From: Amoebophrya sp. AT5.2
Lineage: Eukaryota > Sar > Dinophyceae > Syndiniales > Amoebophryaceae
Direction of reading: 5' to 3'
Assembly: GCA_005223375.1 (NCBI GenBank)
Contig: RXOD01005203.1
Span: 1 to 15,326 of the forward strand
DNA length: 15,326 nucleotides
The first letter of the stretch is position 1; each line of letters starts with the position of its first letter. This document shows positions 1 to 9,559 of the stretch, piece by piece. The notes beneath the pieces are model-generated. The model saw only the letters and a list, made by a program, of their open reading frames with translations, ran no database searches and was not told the origin of the DNA. A program made the position numbers and the translations under genes.

Positions 1-1487
1 AGTGTGCCGCCCCTGCCATTAGATAGACCGAACGCGATGATCTTGATTGTAGGCCAGTTTCTAAAAAAAATAAATGCATCCTTACTAGGAATCGAATCAA
101 GTGAGGAAGCAACAGCAAGAGAATAGCGTCAGACGAAGGTACTTTCAAGAACAAGAACAGAAAGAGAAACAAATTGATTTTACAGCGATTACTGCGGCAG
201 CGGCAACAAACTACATTTGCATGTCCATGCTGTCGCCGCGATGTCGATGCCATAGACAGTCTAAGACAGACTCACCAGACGTAGAAAGACCGACTGGAAC
301 GCTTGGATGAAGACATGTAGTTGCATCGACATGATATTGGCAAACAATGTACTAGCTAGCACGCGGATCGAATTCGTATTCGAGAATTTAACCCAGTTTT
401 AATTTTGGCACGGAAATTCCGAATTCCATCGCGTCGACTACCGAGTGGAAGACGAGCACGAGAAGTGAAGCTGAAGAAGAAGCTGAAAAAAGTAGAGCAG
501 AAGAACGACAGAGTTTCATAATTCTACACAGATGCATAGACACGATGACACCACTGCGAGATTTGGGACCACGACCACAATTACTGGGTTGTCGTGCACG
601 CATACAATAAATATTTTGCAAATAATAAAGTCGCAGCACAAGGTGGAGGACAACTTACAGTGTGCAATACATAGCAGATACGCTTGTTCTACGAATCGCA
701 TGTGAAATCCAAAAATTGGAGACGTTTTATGGAGTTAGATTCTGTTTTCGAGACCAGTAACCTGTACTTGTAAGTAAGTAGGTAAGATCATCGATGTACT
801 CACACGACTCTGACTCTGAGAGAGTCACTCACTCATAGATACTTGCATGGATTTTGAAGACGCCGGGTCAAGAAATCTTCATCTTGTTCTAGTCTAAAGA
901 AAAATCATTGATTGATAATTGTGTAGTTTTGTCTTCCGAAGGACACCAGCACACAGCCGGGGACGCTCTGCGCTGGCCGAGGAGATCGCGTGTCCGAGAA
1001 TACAGACGCCCAGCATTCTGCTCCTCACAAGAGCGACAGTCACATCGGCATCGCAATGAATCTGCTAACGAAACAGTCTGCACTTTCGGTTTCGATCAGG
1101 TAGTCCATCTTTATTCGCGATTGATCTCCTTCGTTCTCGATCAACATACGTCCACTGACTGACTTCGAAGACGCTGGATCAATGTTTGGATCTCGTGACA
1201 AGGTATCGATCACAAGGACAAGAACGATCTGGACTAAGGACGATCCGCCTTTGTTTTATTCTGACAACCAAAGTGTCTATGTGACTATGAAGCCTTCTTT
1301 TCAACATGACCAGTGAGTTGGTCAGGAATAAGATTGAGGTTGAGGGGGCTTACCGCTTACCACGCTTAAGAAGTGCGGGTGCCTGCCAGCAAGAGCACCC
1401 CCGATCTACGATCAAAAGAAAAAGAGTTCTGACTCTATAGTTACAACTTAAACTTTCTTTCATAGCTATAGTTAGATACGTAAAGTG
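1..1487. other. Upstream region without a secure gene
   Basis: No gene can be named here. Short open stretches exist, such as plus-strand 397-610, which follows a possible acceptor and ends in TAA, but third codon positions in most of it are AT-rich and nothing is recognisable. The pyrimidine-rich run ending in CATAG at about 1451-1464 lies just before the eIF4E-like gene and could be a 5' acceptor (cis or trans). No TATA-like promoter, tRNA or rRNA was seen. Confidence 0.5.
942..1098 (+). CDS. Possible upstream exon, hypothetical
   Basis: An open segment lies between a candidate acceptor (TCTTCCGAAG, ending at 941) and a candidate donor (GATCAG followed by GTAGTC at 1099). The frame starting GAC ACC AGC has no stop and about 60 percent G/C at third positions, higher in its first half. 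There is no ATG before the one at about 1056, so it would be an internal exon. A phase-compatible acceptor exists inside the following gene near 1546, so it could be 5' sequence of the eIF4E-like gene. Another AG, preceded by CTAAC, lies inside it at about 1075. No family is recognised and the call is weak. Confidence 0.2.
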
Positions 1488-4400
1488 ATGCTGATGCAGC
1501 CGGCGCAGACGGAGACACTCGGTTCAGGTACTATCTCCGAAAGACCCAGCTGCAGTGGCTCTCGCAGGTGCGGGGCCGGGGGGTCCTCATCCAACAGAAC
1601 GACCAGTTCAAGCACGACGCCCTCCTCCATCTCGTCCTCTACTGGTACGTCCGCCGCGATGACGCGCCTGAACGTTGCTGCGAAGCCTTTCGTTCCTGCG
1701 TTTCAGACATGCGCGTCGCCTGGCGGTTTTCTGTCGCCGTCGCCGACCTTGGGGAAGAGCGAGGTGCAGCTATCGCCCTTCAGCGGCAACTACACGGGGG
1801 TGCCGCCACCGACACCGTCGCCACGAGGGTCCACGATGACCGCATCAGGCGGCCCAGGAGCGGTTCCCTACTTTGATGGCGGGACCATGATCACTGGGGG
1901 ATCTGGAACAATGATCACTGGTGAAACTATTGATTTTTCCGCCTGTAATCTTAAAACGGTCTCTTCAGCACGGCTGATGGGGCAGCCGTACGCGCAAGTG
2001 GGCGCCAGTGCGTCGGGGGAAGATGCCGTAGGAGCTACAACATCTTCAACCACTACCACCTCTGCAACCTCACGTCGCTTTCATCTTCATGCGACCAGTG
2101 TCGGTGCGGATGGACCTGAGTCAAAGGCAAACTATTCTGGATCATATCGGAGCAACTACCTTATCCAGCAGGAGGTTCATCTTCATGATGGGCAGGATAA
2201 TGCGCCGTCGTACGAGGGAATGACGAGAACGATGGAACGAGCAGCTGCAACCGCTGGCGCACACGCGGATTGCGGCGGAGGGCGAGGTGGCGGCGATGAT
2301 GCTGGTTCTTCACAATACGCAGGAAAAGGAAATGGCAACCGGAAACAGAGTGCATTTGGGTTTGGGAGCCAGCAGAAATCGGCGCGCATCAAGAAAAATC
2401 GGGGGAACCGAAACGACCGCGTTGGCAGTGCTTCGTCATGGTTGTCATCGTTTTCGCCCCCTTTGCCCGACCCGCGCGAGCAGGCTCCGGTTATGTTTTC
2501 TTGTTCATCCACTACGACTACGAGCTCCGCAGCGTATAATTACCCACGACCACAAGCACAACTAAGCTCATATGGCGGCGGCACCAATAGCAGCGCCTCC
2601 ACGCCCGGCAGTGCTGCAGAAACGATGGGCAACCTCTTGAGAGCTGCGAACAGAAAGGACTACACGAAGCAGGCATTGGCATCAGGAGCTGCAGGAGCTG
2701 CCTCGTCAGCACCAACTCCCACTGCAACTCTGACGTCGTCGAGGCACGGTAGCAAGAGCAACAAGACGCAGCTGCATTCCTCTTGGTCTCCTTGTTCCAC
2801 TACACCCGGTGGGGGTGGCTACAAACACCGCCAGAACCAGCAATTCCAGAACTCACCGGATGCGACTCCGAGTGGCAATCAGCTGTCGCGGCATGATCGT
2901 CATCCGCCCCCGCCACCTCCGCCGCCGCCTGCGAGGGTCTCGCCGTGCTCGCTTGCCACCACAGCAGCTACCCCAACTTCTGCACATGGCCACCTCCTTC
3001 CATCCCCGCCCCCGGCCCCGCCCGGAAAAATGCGTGCATCCGCTCCGGCGGCGGCAGTGTCCCTTTCTTCATCTTCGCGGCAGCCAGAATCAGAAAAGGT
3101 AGACAGCAAGGGGGAGCACTTACTGGAGACCGGGTGGAGTTTTTGGTGGGGCCGCAAACCCAACAAACCGCACCTGCGAAGTAATGTGCCTGCGGGACCG
3201 CCGGTGCCTCCTGCTGCAGCGGGGGCGGTGGTACAGGAGGATCAGGTCGGGAACACGGCCGCCATTGCTAATCCAAAAGCAGTGCATGATGCCGAGGAGG
3301 AGACGCAGCGCCGCGATTCTGAGCCCGTGAATGTAAATGCCGAAGCCGAAGCGACGTCCGCGAACCTGACGACGACAGCGACAGGAGGTTTCCTTCCAGA
3401 TGATGACAATCACAACAGCGCAGCGGCGACACGACCGGGACCGGCGGCCGTCGGCGCGGGGCCTTCTCCCACGGCGGTACAAATTTCTCCACTTCATGAT
3501 CCAACGGTAGCCACGTCATCTGCTTCTCTGAAGGAAGGTGACGAAAAGATGGAGCCTCGTTGCACCGCAGAGAAGATGGAACTTGATGAAAACGACGACG
3601 ACAACGACGGCGACTGTGTTGAGCACCCGGGGGGGCGCTTAAGTGTGGCGGGCTCGAACCCAGGGGACGACGAGGAGGACGCGCGAGAAGTCTCGCCATC
3701 AGCGGGTGGCAGTGCTTCCTCGAGCACGATGGGCGGGATCCAGGCGGCCCGCGACATCGACGTTCAGAATTGCAAAGGCGCGACGACGGCGTCCTACAAC
3801 TCCTGGACATCACCATCAACATCGACAAAACCGGAACTATCGGCGAAGCAGCTGGAAAACCGGGACAAGAGCTATCTGGACAAGCTCGTGGTGTTGGGAT
3901 CCTTTCGCACGATCGAGGATTTCGCGCGGTACTACTGCTACTTGAAGGCCCCGACAGAACTATCGAAGGACCGCATGATCGCCTGTTTGCGCGAGGGGTG
4001 CCGCCCGGCGTGGGAAGACTACCCGGACGGCGGCTGCTGGCTCATACGCATCGACAGGCTGTACGGGGAAAAGGTACTACTAGTACTAGGCGTATAAAAA
4101 AATAATAGATGATACTGAAGATGATAGCGTGGTTCGGAGCCCGCAATCACCCCCCTGACATAGATGATACTGAAGGTAGCGAAACTTTCATTTTGATGAA
4201 AGAGAAAACTTTCTAGTGATCTCATCGTGCCGAAACGCTACAAAAAAATTGTGTCCTACTTGTAATTGTATCTCTATACGAAGAAGTCTGCTACTGCTTT
4301 TCTTTTCCCTTTTGAGTCTGCTCCTACTTCGCGTCCGCCGCCTGCGTGTACGTGTTGAATCAGAAGTGCAATGAATACTTTCGGGTGTTTCAAATGCAAT

Positions 4401-4755
4401 CCTTATCCTCCTGAATCTATCACGCAAAATGCAATATTTATATTATGGCATGATTAAAAATGCACATCAGAAGCTGAACCGCATGTGGGAGGCGATTTTG
4501 GTGGCGTTGATTTCGGAGGAGTTCGGCACTCCGAACGTGCTGGGGGTGGCGCTGAGCATCCGAATGAAGGCGGACGTGCTCCAGCTGTGGCTGCGCGACA
4601 GTCGCGGCAAGGACGCCGTGGGCGAGCGGCTGCGGGAGGTGCTGGACCTAAATGAGTCCTGTCTCCTTGAGTACAAGGAGCACTGCCTCAGCATGCAGGA
4701 CAAGAGCACCTTTACCAACGCCAAAAACTTCATGTTCCTACAAACTTTCCAGTGA
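1488..4755 (+). CDS. eIF4E-family cap-binding protein (4EHP/class II-like), two exons 1488-4073 and 4471-4755
   Basis: eIF4E proteins bind the 7-methylguanosine mRNA cap in the cytoplasm and control translation. The spliced ORF codes for about 956 residues; typical members have about 200-250. Residues 1-543 are low-complexity (Ser, Thr, Gly, Ala, with nine prolines at 473-481). The fold begins at His544 with GWSFWW (W550, W553), matching the HPL..W.LWF start of eIF4E. Low-complexity, partly acidic sequence follows (about 555-790; acidic run 700-709). The fold resumes at SYLDKLVVLGSF (about 795-806), then REGCRPAWED (W842, E843), GGCWLIRI (W851), MWEAILVALISEEF, GVALSIR and LQLWLRD (W902). Tyr796 occupies the position of human W56, as in 4EHP. 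Ala813 replaces the dorsal Trp (human W73). ATG 1488 is chosen because the frame is closed by TAG at 1473; upstream coding exons remain possible. TGA ends it at 4753-4755, where family members normally end. Family assignment is secure; class II is an inference. Confidence 0.88.
4074..4470 (+). other. Intron of the eIF4E-like gene (397 bp, GT-AG, phase 0)
   Basis: The donor is AAAAG followed by GTACTA and the acceptor is CACATCAG before AAGCTG. Removing the segment joins the RLYGEK end of exon 1 to KLNRMWEAIL, exactly where eIF4E proteins continue from the cap-binding strand to the WE helix. The intron has stops in frame and is AT-rich. It contains the 16-base direct repeat listed separately. 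A possible branch site, TGATTAAA, lies about 13 bases before the acceptor. Confidence 0.88.
4105..4175. repeat. Pair of 16-bp direct repeats inside the intron
   Basis: ATAGATGATACTGAAG occurs at 4105-4120 and again at 4160-4175, 55 bases apart. A related CATAGATGATAC lies at 6748-6759 in another non-coding stretch, so the motif may belong to a dispersed intron-associated repeat. Confidence 0.8.
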
Positions 4756-5965
4756 TCCGATTCGAGCTAAAGTCGGAATCCCAATTGAACAATTCCTCTT
4801 GTTTCCATTTCGCTTTCCGGAAGATGAAAACATATAATTGTCGTGCTTGGAGGGGAGCTACTGGAACTGCATGCACCACTTGTAGTTGCTAGGCCCGTGA
4901 AGATCACAAAAAGGTTGTACTTGTGAACGAGAAGGAAGGTAGAAGGTCACGATCTAGCTTATCTATGGTTGACATGCGCGTCATCATCAGCGTCGAAACA
5001 AAAACTATGATAGACATAGATCGCATCCATTATACATTTCTATCATCCATGGTGTCGGCCGCGAAGATGTGCTGAAGCAGCTGAAAGTGAACTACTCTCG
5101 ACAAACAAGATCTGGTGTCCTTGAGAAAAGCAGAAATATGTGAGGCCACTAGCACTGTAGTTGTACATCATCTTGTCTCGTATAAAGAAATGTTCTGTCC
5201 TTGTTTCTTTTCCATGTGAATGAAAGCAATGCGAGTTTCTCGGTTGATCACGTTCGGAAGACTAGCTTTACCGCTTCGGTTTTTCTTTCTACGCTCGGTT
5301 TCGCATCCGACTTTGCTCACGCATCTTATGGACCAGTATGCCTCTCGGCTGAAGAACGCCAACGCTTTGCTTCGGTGCATTCCTTCGTGCGTGCGTCTGT
5401 GTGTACCGCGTCGACGGCGGCTGCCGCCCTCAGTTCTCTTCATTTATCCTCGTTGGTCCGTAGATGTTGCTAGCGTTAGTTTGCCTCTGCGTCAGCCAGA
5501 GGTACCTTTGTTAGGAGGAGCACTTGGTCTTGGTCGTGAACTCCATCAAAATGGTCTTGATTTCGGTAGTTCCTCTGTTCGAGCTGGTTGGACTGGGGCC
5601 GGAACGACTCGATGACGATGCCGATGGCACTATTAAGTAATGCGGAATTAGCGTCATCGCTCTGCTTTGAATCAATGAATGCCTTTGCCTCCGCTACCCA
5701 CGACAGACGATATTGAGGCGAAGATTGTGTTTGTGGTCCCCACCACGACATTAGTCAACACCGCAGGACGTCAACCACATTTCACTTTTTACCATCTTCA
5801 TCAACACGACCACGCCAACAGCAGGAAGTAAAAAAGTTGTTTTTATTTGTGTCGGCAGGAGCACGAGGACGAGCATCATCATTTCTATAATTGATTTTGT
5901 TTCTTTGGCACATCGCTTACATTTTTCTCTTGCTTCGCACGAACAAGTAGGCAAAATTTCGCAAA
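4756..5965. other. Non-coding stretch between the eIF4E-like gene and the next gene
   Basis: About 1.2 kb without a recognisable gene. The part 4756-5200 is AT-rich with scattered stops. At 5511-5640 short open frames overlap on both strands (see findings); neither has a known match. A pyrimidine-rich run (TTTTTCTCTTGCTTC, about 5920-5935) precedes the ATG at 5966 and may be a splice or trans-splice acceptor region (CGAACAAG or TAG). Confidence 0.5.
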
Positions 5966-6694
5966 ATGCCCCCGGCCAAGCGTCGTCGGGGAAATCCGGC
6001 GAGCCGCGGGAAGATCGCACTGGCCGCGGCTGCAGCGCTTGGAGGTGATGCTTCGTTATTCGCGACAGGGAGCACGTGGCTCAAAAGGCTCACGCCCTTT
6101 GGCGGTGGGAGCACAGCGGACACAACTAGCACGACCACTAGCGATAAGATTACTGCCGAGCCTACGCCAACTGCACCACCTCCGCCTGCTGACGAAGATG
6201 AAAAATCTACTTTAACCCAAAGACTCGCAGAGAAGGCCAGTTACAAGGCTGGGGAGGTCGGTTACAATCTTGGGGAGGCCAGGAAAGCCGTGTTTGGAGG
6301 CCAGGAGGAGCATGACGACCGCGACCCATTTGAAGTCGTAATGGATACGCACAACCGCGACCCGCAGGACGTGGACGAGGAGAAGGACGATGTGGATGAC
6401 GAGGAAGAAGATGATGATGAGGACGCACTGGGGGATGCCCAGGAGGGAGATAGGCAGGAGAGCCAGCCCGCCGACGTGCTGGCAGTGCCACAGAAGCGCG
6501 CGCAGGGCGAGCAGGGGTATCTGGAGTACTTACGCTCCATGTGGCTGATGCACGCAGGTCTCCCCGCCTCGGATGACTTTCTGCTTCTGGAAGAAACTTT
6601 GCCAGCGGAAAAGAGAAATTACATAGATCATCCGCAGCTCCTGCCGACATGGATTATATTGGGAGGTGGGCCTCTTCTTGTGGGGCTAGACTAG
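5966..6694 (+). CDS. Hypothetical acidic protein, probably first exon of a larger gene
   Basis: The ATG at 5966 has a favourable context (GCAAAATGC) and opens a 242-codon frame. The protein begins MPPAKRRRG, a basic stretch that could be a nuclear signal; the Ala-rich stretch after it would also allow a targeting peptide. A Thr/Pro-rich linker spans about 48-75. A strongly acidic run covers about 135-165. A more ordered region with GYLEYLRSMWLMHAG and LPAEKRNYIDHPQLLP follows from about 184. The frame ends in TAG at 6692-6694, but the last residues (GGGPLLVGLD) are weak. A donor GGGAG followed by GTGGGC at 6666 (phase 1) would join in frame to the next open segment through an AG at 8188. If unspliced it is a 242-residue protein. 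No family is recognised. Confidence 0.6.
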   Translation: MPPAKRRRGNPASRGKIALAAAAALGGDASLFATGSTWLKRLTPFGGGSTADTTSTTTSDKITAEPTPTAPPPPADEDEKSTLTQRLAEKASYKAGEVGYNLGEARKAVFGGQEEHDDRDPFEVVMDTHNRDPQDVDEEKDDVDDEEEDDDEDALGDAQEGDRQESQPADVLAVPQKRAQGEQGYLEYLRSMWLMHAGLPASDDFLLLEETLPAEKRNYIDHPQLLPTWIILGGGPLLVGLD

Positions 6695-6699
6695 TCTAG
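6686..6699. repeat. 14-bp perfect palindrome
   Basis: CTAGACTAGTCTAG reads the same on both strands. It overlaps the stop codon of the preceding frame and is followed by a TAGTAGTACTA-rich stretch that resembles the start of the intron at 4074. Function unknown. Confidence 0.8.
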
Positions 6700-7428
6700 A
6701 AAGATAGTAGTACTAATAGTAGTACCCACAACTATGATCAACATAGTCATAGATGATACAAGGAAGTCCACATCAAAAATGATCTGGAGCTGTCACCCCT
6801 GCCGCCATTCCGGCATCAGGAACAGCGACACCATGTTGGCCGGAGCGCCCGCCATTATAGGGATCAAATTCGTGCGGCCTGTGCACTCGACACATATTTA
6901 GCCCACTGGCCCCTACTGCATGCGTCCGCCCTGCCGGAGGCTGCCACTCGGGCATTGACCACTCCGCCGTAGTATGTCTGGAGCTGTACAGGACAAACTG
7001 CAAAGTTGTGGACAACTCTTGATCCTCCTTACTAACTATAATAAATAAAATCCGACTCGGCCTTCACATTGACTGAGTCCAGTCTCAGCGCCGGTTTGGT
7101 TTTAGTTTACAAAGCGTCGGGCTCGGGGGTGCGCCTACGGAGAAACAGTACCGCACAATCACAAGCGGGAGCAACACTACCTGTTTTTGTTTAAATCTTC
7201 TGAAGAAGTTGACGCCTGCGCGGCTGCCCCCTGCGCGGCTGTCCTTGGTCGTGAAGACACCTACCCCTGCGCCGTGGCGTTGTAGCTCTCCTTTTGGTAG
7301 CGGACGTGCACGTGCGAAGGGGAAACAAATACATTGGTTTTTTTTTTTTGGTTTTGGCTCTGCTTCTACTTCTACTCCCACCTCCCTCTAATCTCAGAGA
7401 CAGCTGCGTTTTCTTAGCTTCTTGTAAG

Positions 7429-7709
7429 GAGTGCTTGTTCCTGGGATTCCGAGCAAGCGGCGCACGGACCAGGCGCATCTGAAGTTGCTGAATGACGCTT
7501 TGGCTATTGGCTATGGCACCCAACCCATACTCGTACTGGAGGCGCGGCACGCACGTATCATCTTCGGCTTCGTGAAGGGGATCTCGCCGCGGGTCCTCAT
7601 GGGCCACCGGAAGGGATCCGGCCAGCTCAAAGCCGAGGTGCAGCTTCTTGCCGTCCTGGGCGAACAGTGGATAAGAACGGACCTCCATGACCAGCTACGA
7701 AGCTATTGA
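7429..7709 (+). other. GC-rich segment open on both strands, possible exon
   Basis: On the plus strand an acceptor-like CTTCTTGTAAG ends at 7428 and leads into a frame of 93 codons ending in TGA at 7707-7709. It includes the hydrophobic stretch QPILVLEARHARIIFGFVKG. In phase terms it could follow the donor at 6666 and end that gene. On the minus strand an ATG at 7688 opens an overlapping frame, also with about 70 percent G/C third positions. Codon use does not decide between them and neither protein is recognised. It may equally be an old insertion fragment. Confidence 0.25.
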
Positions 7710-8188
7710 CTACATTCAGAATGAAAATGCAAGACAAAGACAAAGACTGCAAGGTGTACTAGATGAAGTAGAAGTTTCGTAAGTAAGTTGCTTAGGTCTA
7801 GGTACTTAGCGTTAGCAGCTGCGGGGGCGCGTTACTAGACCGCGCATACACCGCACGAACGCGGTGCTTCGCGGCCACGCTCGCGCATACATTTCTCGTT
7901 CTCCTGCAGCTCCTAGGAGGCCGCTGGTGCCTCTCCCTCGCCTCCATTTGTGGTTCAATTGTAGCTCGTTCTTGGGCTTCAGCTGGCACAATCACCGTGC
8001 TCTAAGAATGTGTTTTTTTATGTATTTTCGAAAAAACAAGCACAAGCGTTCGCGTGTTGATGTGGTTGGTTTTTTCATATCAGCCTCGTTCCCGTTCGAT
8101 TAGATTGAAGAAATATTAGATCGATGGTTATGTTTGTATTCCATCTTCGCCCGGCACATAGCTTTCTAGTGGGTCGCGTCATACAGAG

Positions 8189-9037
8189 ATCGCGCAGCGA
8201 ATGCGCGTATTCGAGCGGCCCGTGAAGAGGGCGAAAAGAAAAAGCAGGGTCAACTAAAGCGAAGCTTTTTGGAGGCCCCGGGAGTTGCTGCGGCCCTCCA
8301 CCCGTCCGGAGAGGTTCACTACTTGACGAGCTTCCTACAACAACACCAGTACATCCGTCCGCGTGGAAAGAAGAACAAGAAGAAGATTCCGCAGAAGGAA
8401 GAAGAAGAAGAAGAAGAAGAAGAAATTGAAGATGAAGAAGAAAAGGAAGAAGAAGAAGAAGAAGAAACAGGAGAAGGCGACGAAGATGAACAAGAGGGGG
8501 AAGTAGAAGAGGAAGAAGAAGAAGAAGACTTTGATCAGACCGACACCGAGGGTGAAGATGAAAAGGAGGATGATGATGGCGAAATCCAAGGTGAAGAACA
8601 AGCTGATGGCGAGACTGAAGTCGAAAAGGATGAACGCGAGGGAATGGCCGCGGCTGCGGATGCGGCGCAGTCTGTGCCCCGCGCCAAGCTCGACCTAGGG
8701 AAAGGGAACGCGAAAAAGGCGCCGGCGCCTTCTGGTTCTGTTGAGGCAATGAAACCAAAAGCGGAGGCAGTGCCAGCCGGAGCTGCAGGATCAAACAAGG
8801 CTAATAAAGCAAAGCCAACCGACGTAACGAAAAAGGAGGTATCCGCAGCTGACAAGGCGAAGGCCCTGGCGAAGCTCTATGGCACGTTTACAGAGTCAGG
8901 CGCCTTGATCGACCCCACGACTCCGGGAGCGGGAGACCATGACGATGGAGAACTGGCTTCCGGCGACAGCGGCGCGGTGGACAGCAGAAAAGCAGAGGAC
9001 GTTCGGCAGAGGCTTTTTGCTGCCGCAAATCGGGAAA
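8189..9037 (+). CDS. Internal exon: hypothetical poly-glutamate protein
   Basis: Plus-strand open segment of about 283 codons. It begins with basic, helical-looking sequence (DRAANARIRAAREEGEKKK), passes LEAPGVAAALHPSGEVHYL, then a Lys cluster (KKNKKK), then poly-Glu/Asp runs coded by GAA repeats (about 8398-8635). An Ala/Lys-rich stretch and a calmer part (ADKAKALAKLYGTFTESGALIDP) follow. There is no in-frame ATG until 8644, so it must be internal. The 3' end is well supported: CGGGAAA then GTAAAA at 9038 joins in phase to the exon at 9249, giving ANRES-MNHMDALKEKEY. The 5' end is uncertain; any acceptor from 8169 to 8264 could serve. No family is recognised; composition fits a disordered nuclear or RNA-associated protein, which is inference only. 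Confidence 0.6.
8398..8466 (+). repeat. GAA trinucleotide tract coding poly-Glu
   Basis: A nearly pure run of GAA with a few GAT/ATT interruptions, coding glutamate on the plus strand. The opposite strand is open over the same stretch only because GAA reads as TTC (poly-Phe) there. Likely variable in length between strains. Confidence 0.85.
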
Positions 9038-9248
9038 GTAAAAATCTTTCTACTATGCTATTGCTTTAGATTTCGGTCCTCCTGTAAATTAAAATACTAT
9101 ACGACATCACTACAAGTACAAACATGGTGCGTAGACCACAAAGGTGCTCAAGCGGGGAGCCGGGACTGGCTTCGAGTAGTTCTACGTCCAGCAATAGCGT
9201 AGTACTTGACCTCCACTCATTCTCATCGCCACAACCTAACATCAACAG
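9038..9248 (+). other. Intron (211 bp, GT-AG, phase 1)
   Basis: The donor is GGGAAA followed by GTAAAA. The acceptor is CCTAACATCAACAG, in which CTAAC looks like a branch site with its A nine bases before the AG. Splicing joins A with GT to make a serine codon and keeps both flanking frames open. The same close branch-to-acceptor spacing is seen at 12251-12262, 13891-13901 and 13933-13943. Confidence 0.8.
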
Positions 9249-9559
9249 GTATGAACCACATGGACGCTTTGAAGGAAAAGGAGTACGCCAGCCTGATGAA
9301 GTATCACGTGGCGGCGAAGGAAAAGTCCGTCGTGTCCGGAGAGGGTGGTGCGAATGCGGAGATTCTTGCGGAAATCAGAGCGCAGCATTTGAGAGCGGGC
9401 GTCCTGGACCCGAAGGCGGATGCGTCCTCGGGTGCTGGAGAACCGCTTCTGCCACAGAAAAGATTCGTCATCATTTACGAAGAAGCCTATCAGAAGCTTC
9501 ACCCCCGCCATGACCATGACATGACTGTCTCCAGAACAGTTGTGATGCACCGTCAGTGA
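9249..9559 (+). CDS. Hypothetical exon following the poly-Glu exon
   Basis: Continues the previous exon in frame with MNHMDALKEKEYASLMKYH. A Gly/Ala-rich helix-like region (GGANAEILAEIRAQHLRAG) leads to PQKRFVIIYEEAYQKLHP, a hydrophobic strand followed by two glutamates. The frame reaches TGA at 9557-9559, so this may be the end of the gene. Alternatively a weak donor, CACC followed by GTCAGT at 9552 (phase 1), could join to an acceptor GTTTGTAAG ending at 10267, reading HPLPNWMQTQNF into the next segment. That acceptor lacks the TAAC branch motif seen in the other introns, so ending here is at least as likely. No family is recognised. Confidence 0.6.

Larger units (their letters stand above)
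6666..8188. other. Gap of about 1.5 kb, likely intron or intergenic
   Basis: Between two plus-strand coding segments. It starts with a possible phase-1 donor and ends in a cluster of possible acceptors (TTTCTAG at 8169, CATACAG at 8186, CAGAG at 8188; another AG at 8264 is preceded by ACTAAAG). It contains a 14-bp palindrome, a GC-rich segment open on both strands at 7191-7709, a CCTGCGCGGCTG direct duplication near 7213-7236, a T-run at about 7339-7351, and AATAAA-like sequence near 7040. Nothing in it is recognised as a known element. Confidence 0.5.

Noticed and set aside
397..610. Terminal exon of an upstream gene
   Set aside because: The frame is open and follows TTTAACCCAG, but most third positions are A/T and the purine-rich stretch resembles non-coding repeats; too weak to list as a gene.
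1485..1487. GTG as start of the eIF4E-like protein
   Set aside because: GTG starts are a bacterial habit; this gene has a eukaryotic spliced intron, and ATG follows directly at 1488.
8269..8271. TTG as start of the poly-Glu segment
   Set aside because: The frame is open upstream to the TAG at 8167 and there is no ATG, so it is treated as an internal exon rather than a gene starting at TTG.
8335..8601. Minus-strand poly-Phe/Leu frame, membrane-like
   Set aside because: It is the reverse of the GAA tract; any GAA repeat gives a Phe-rich frame on the other strand.
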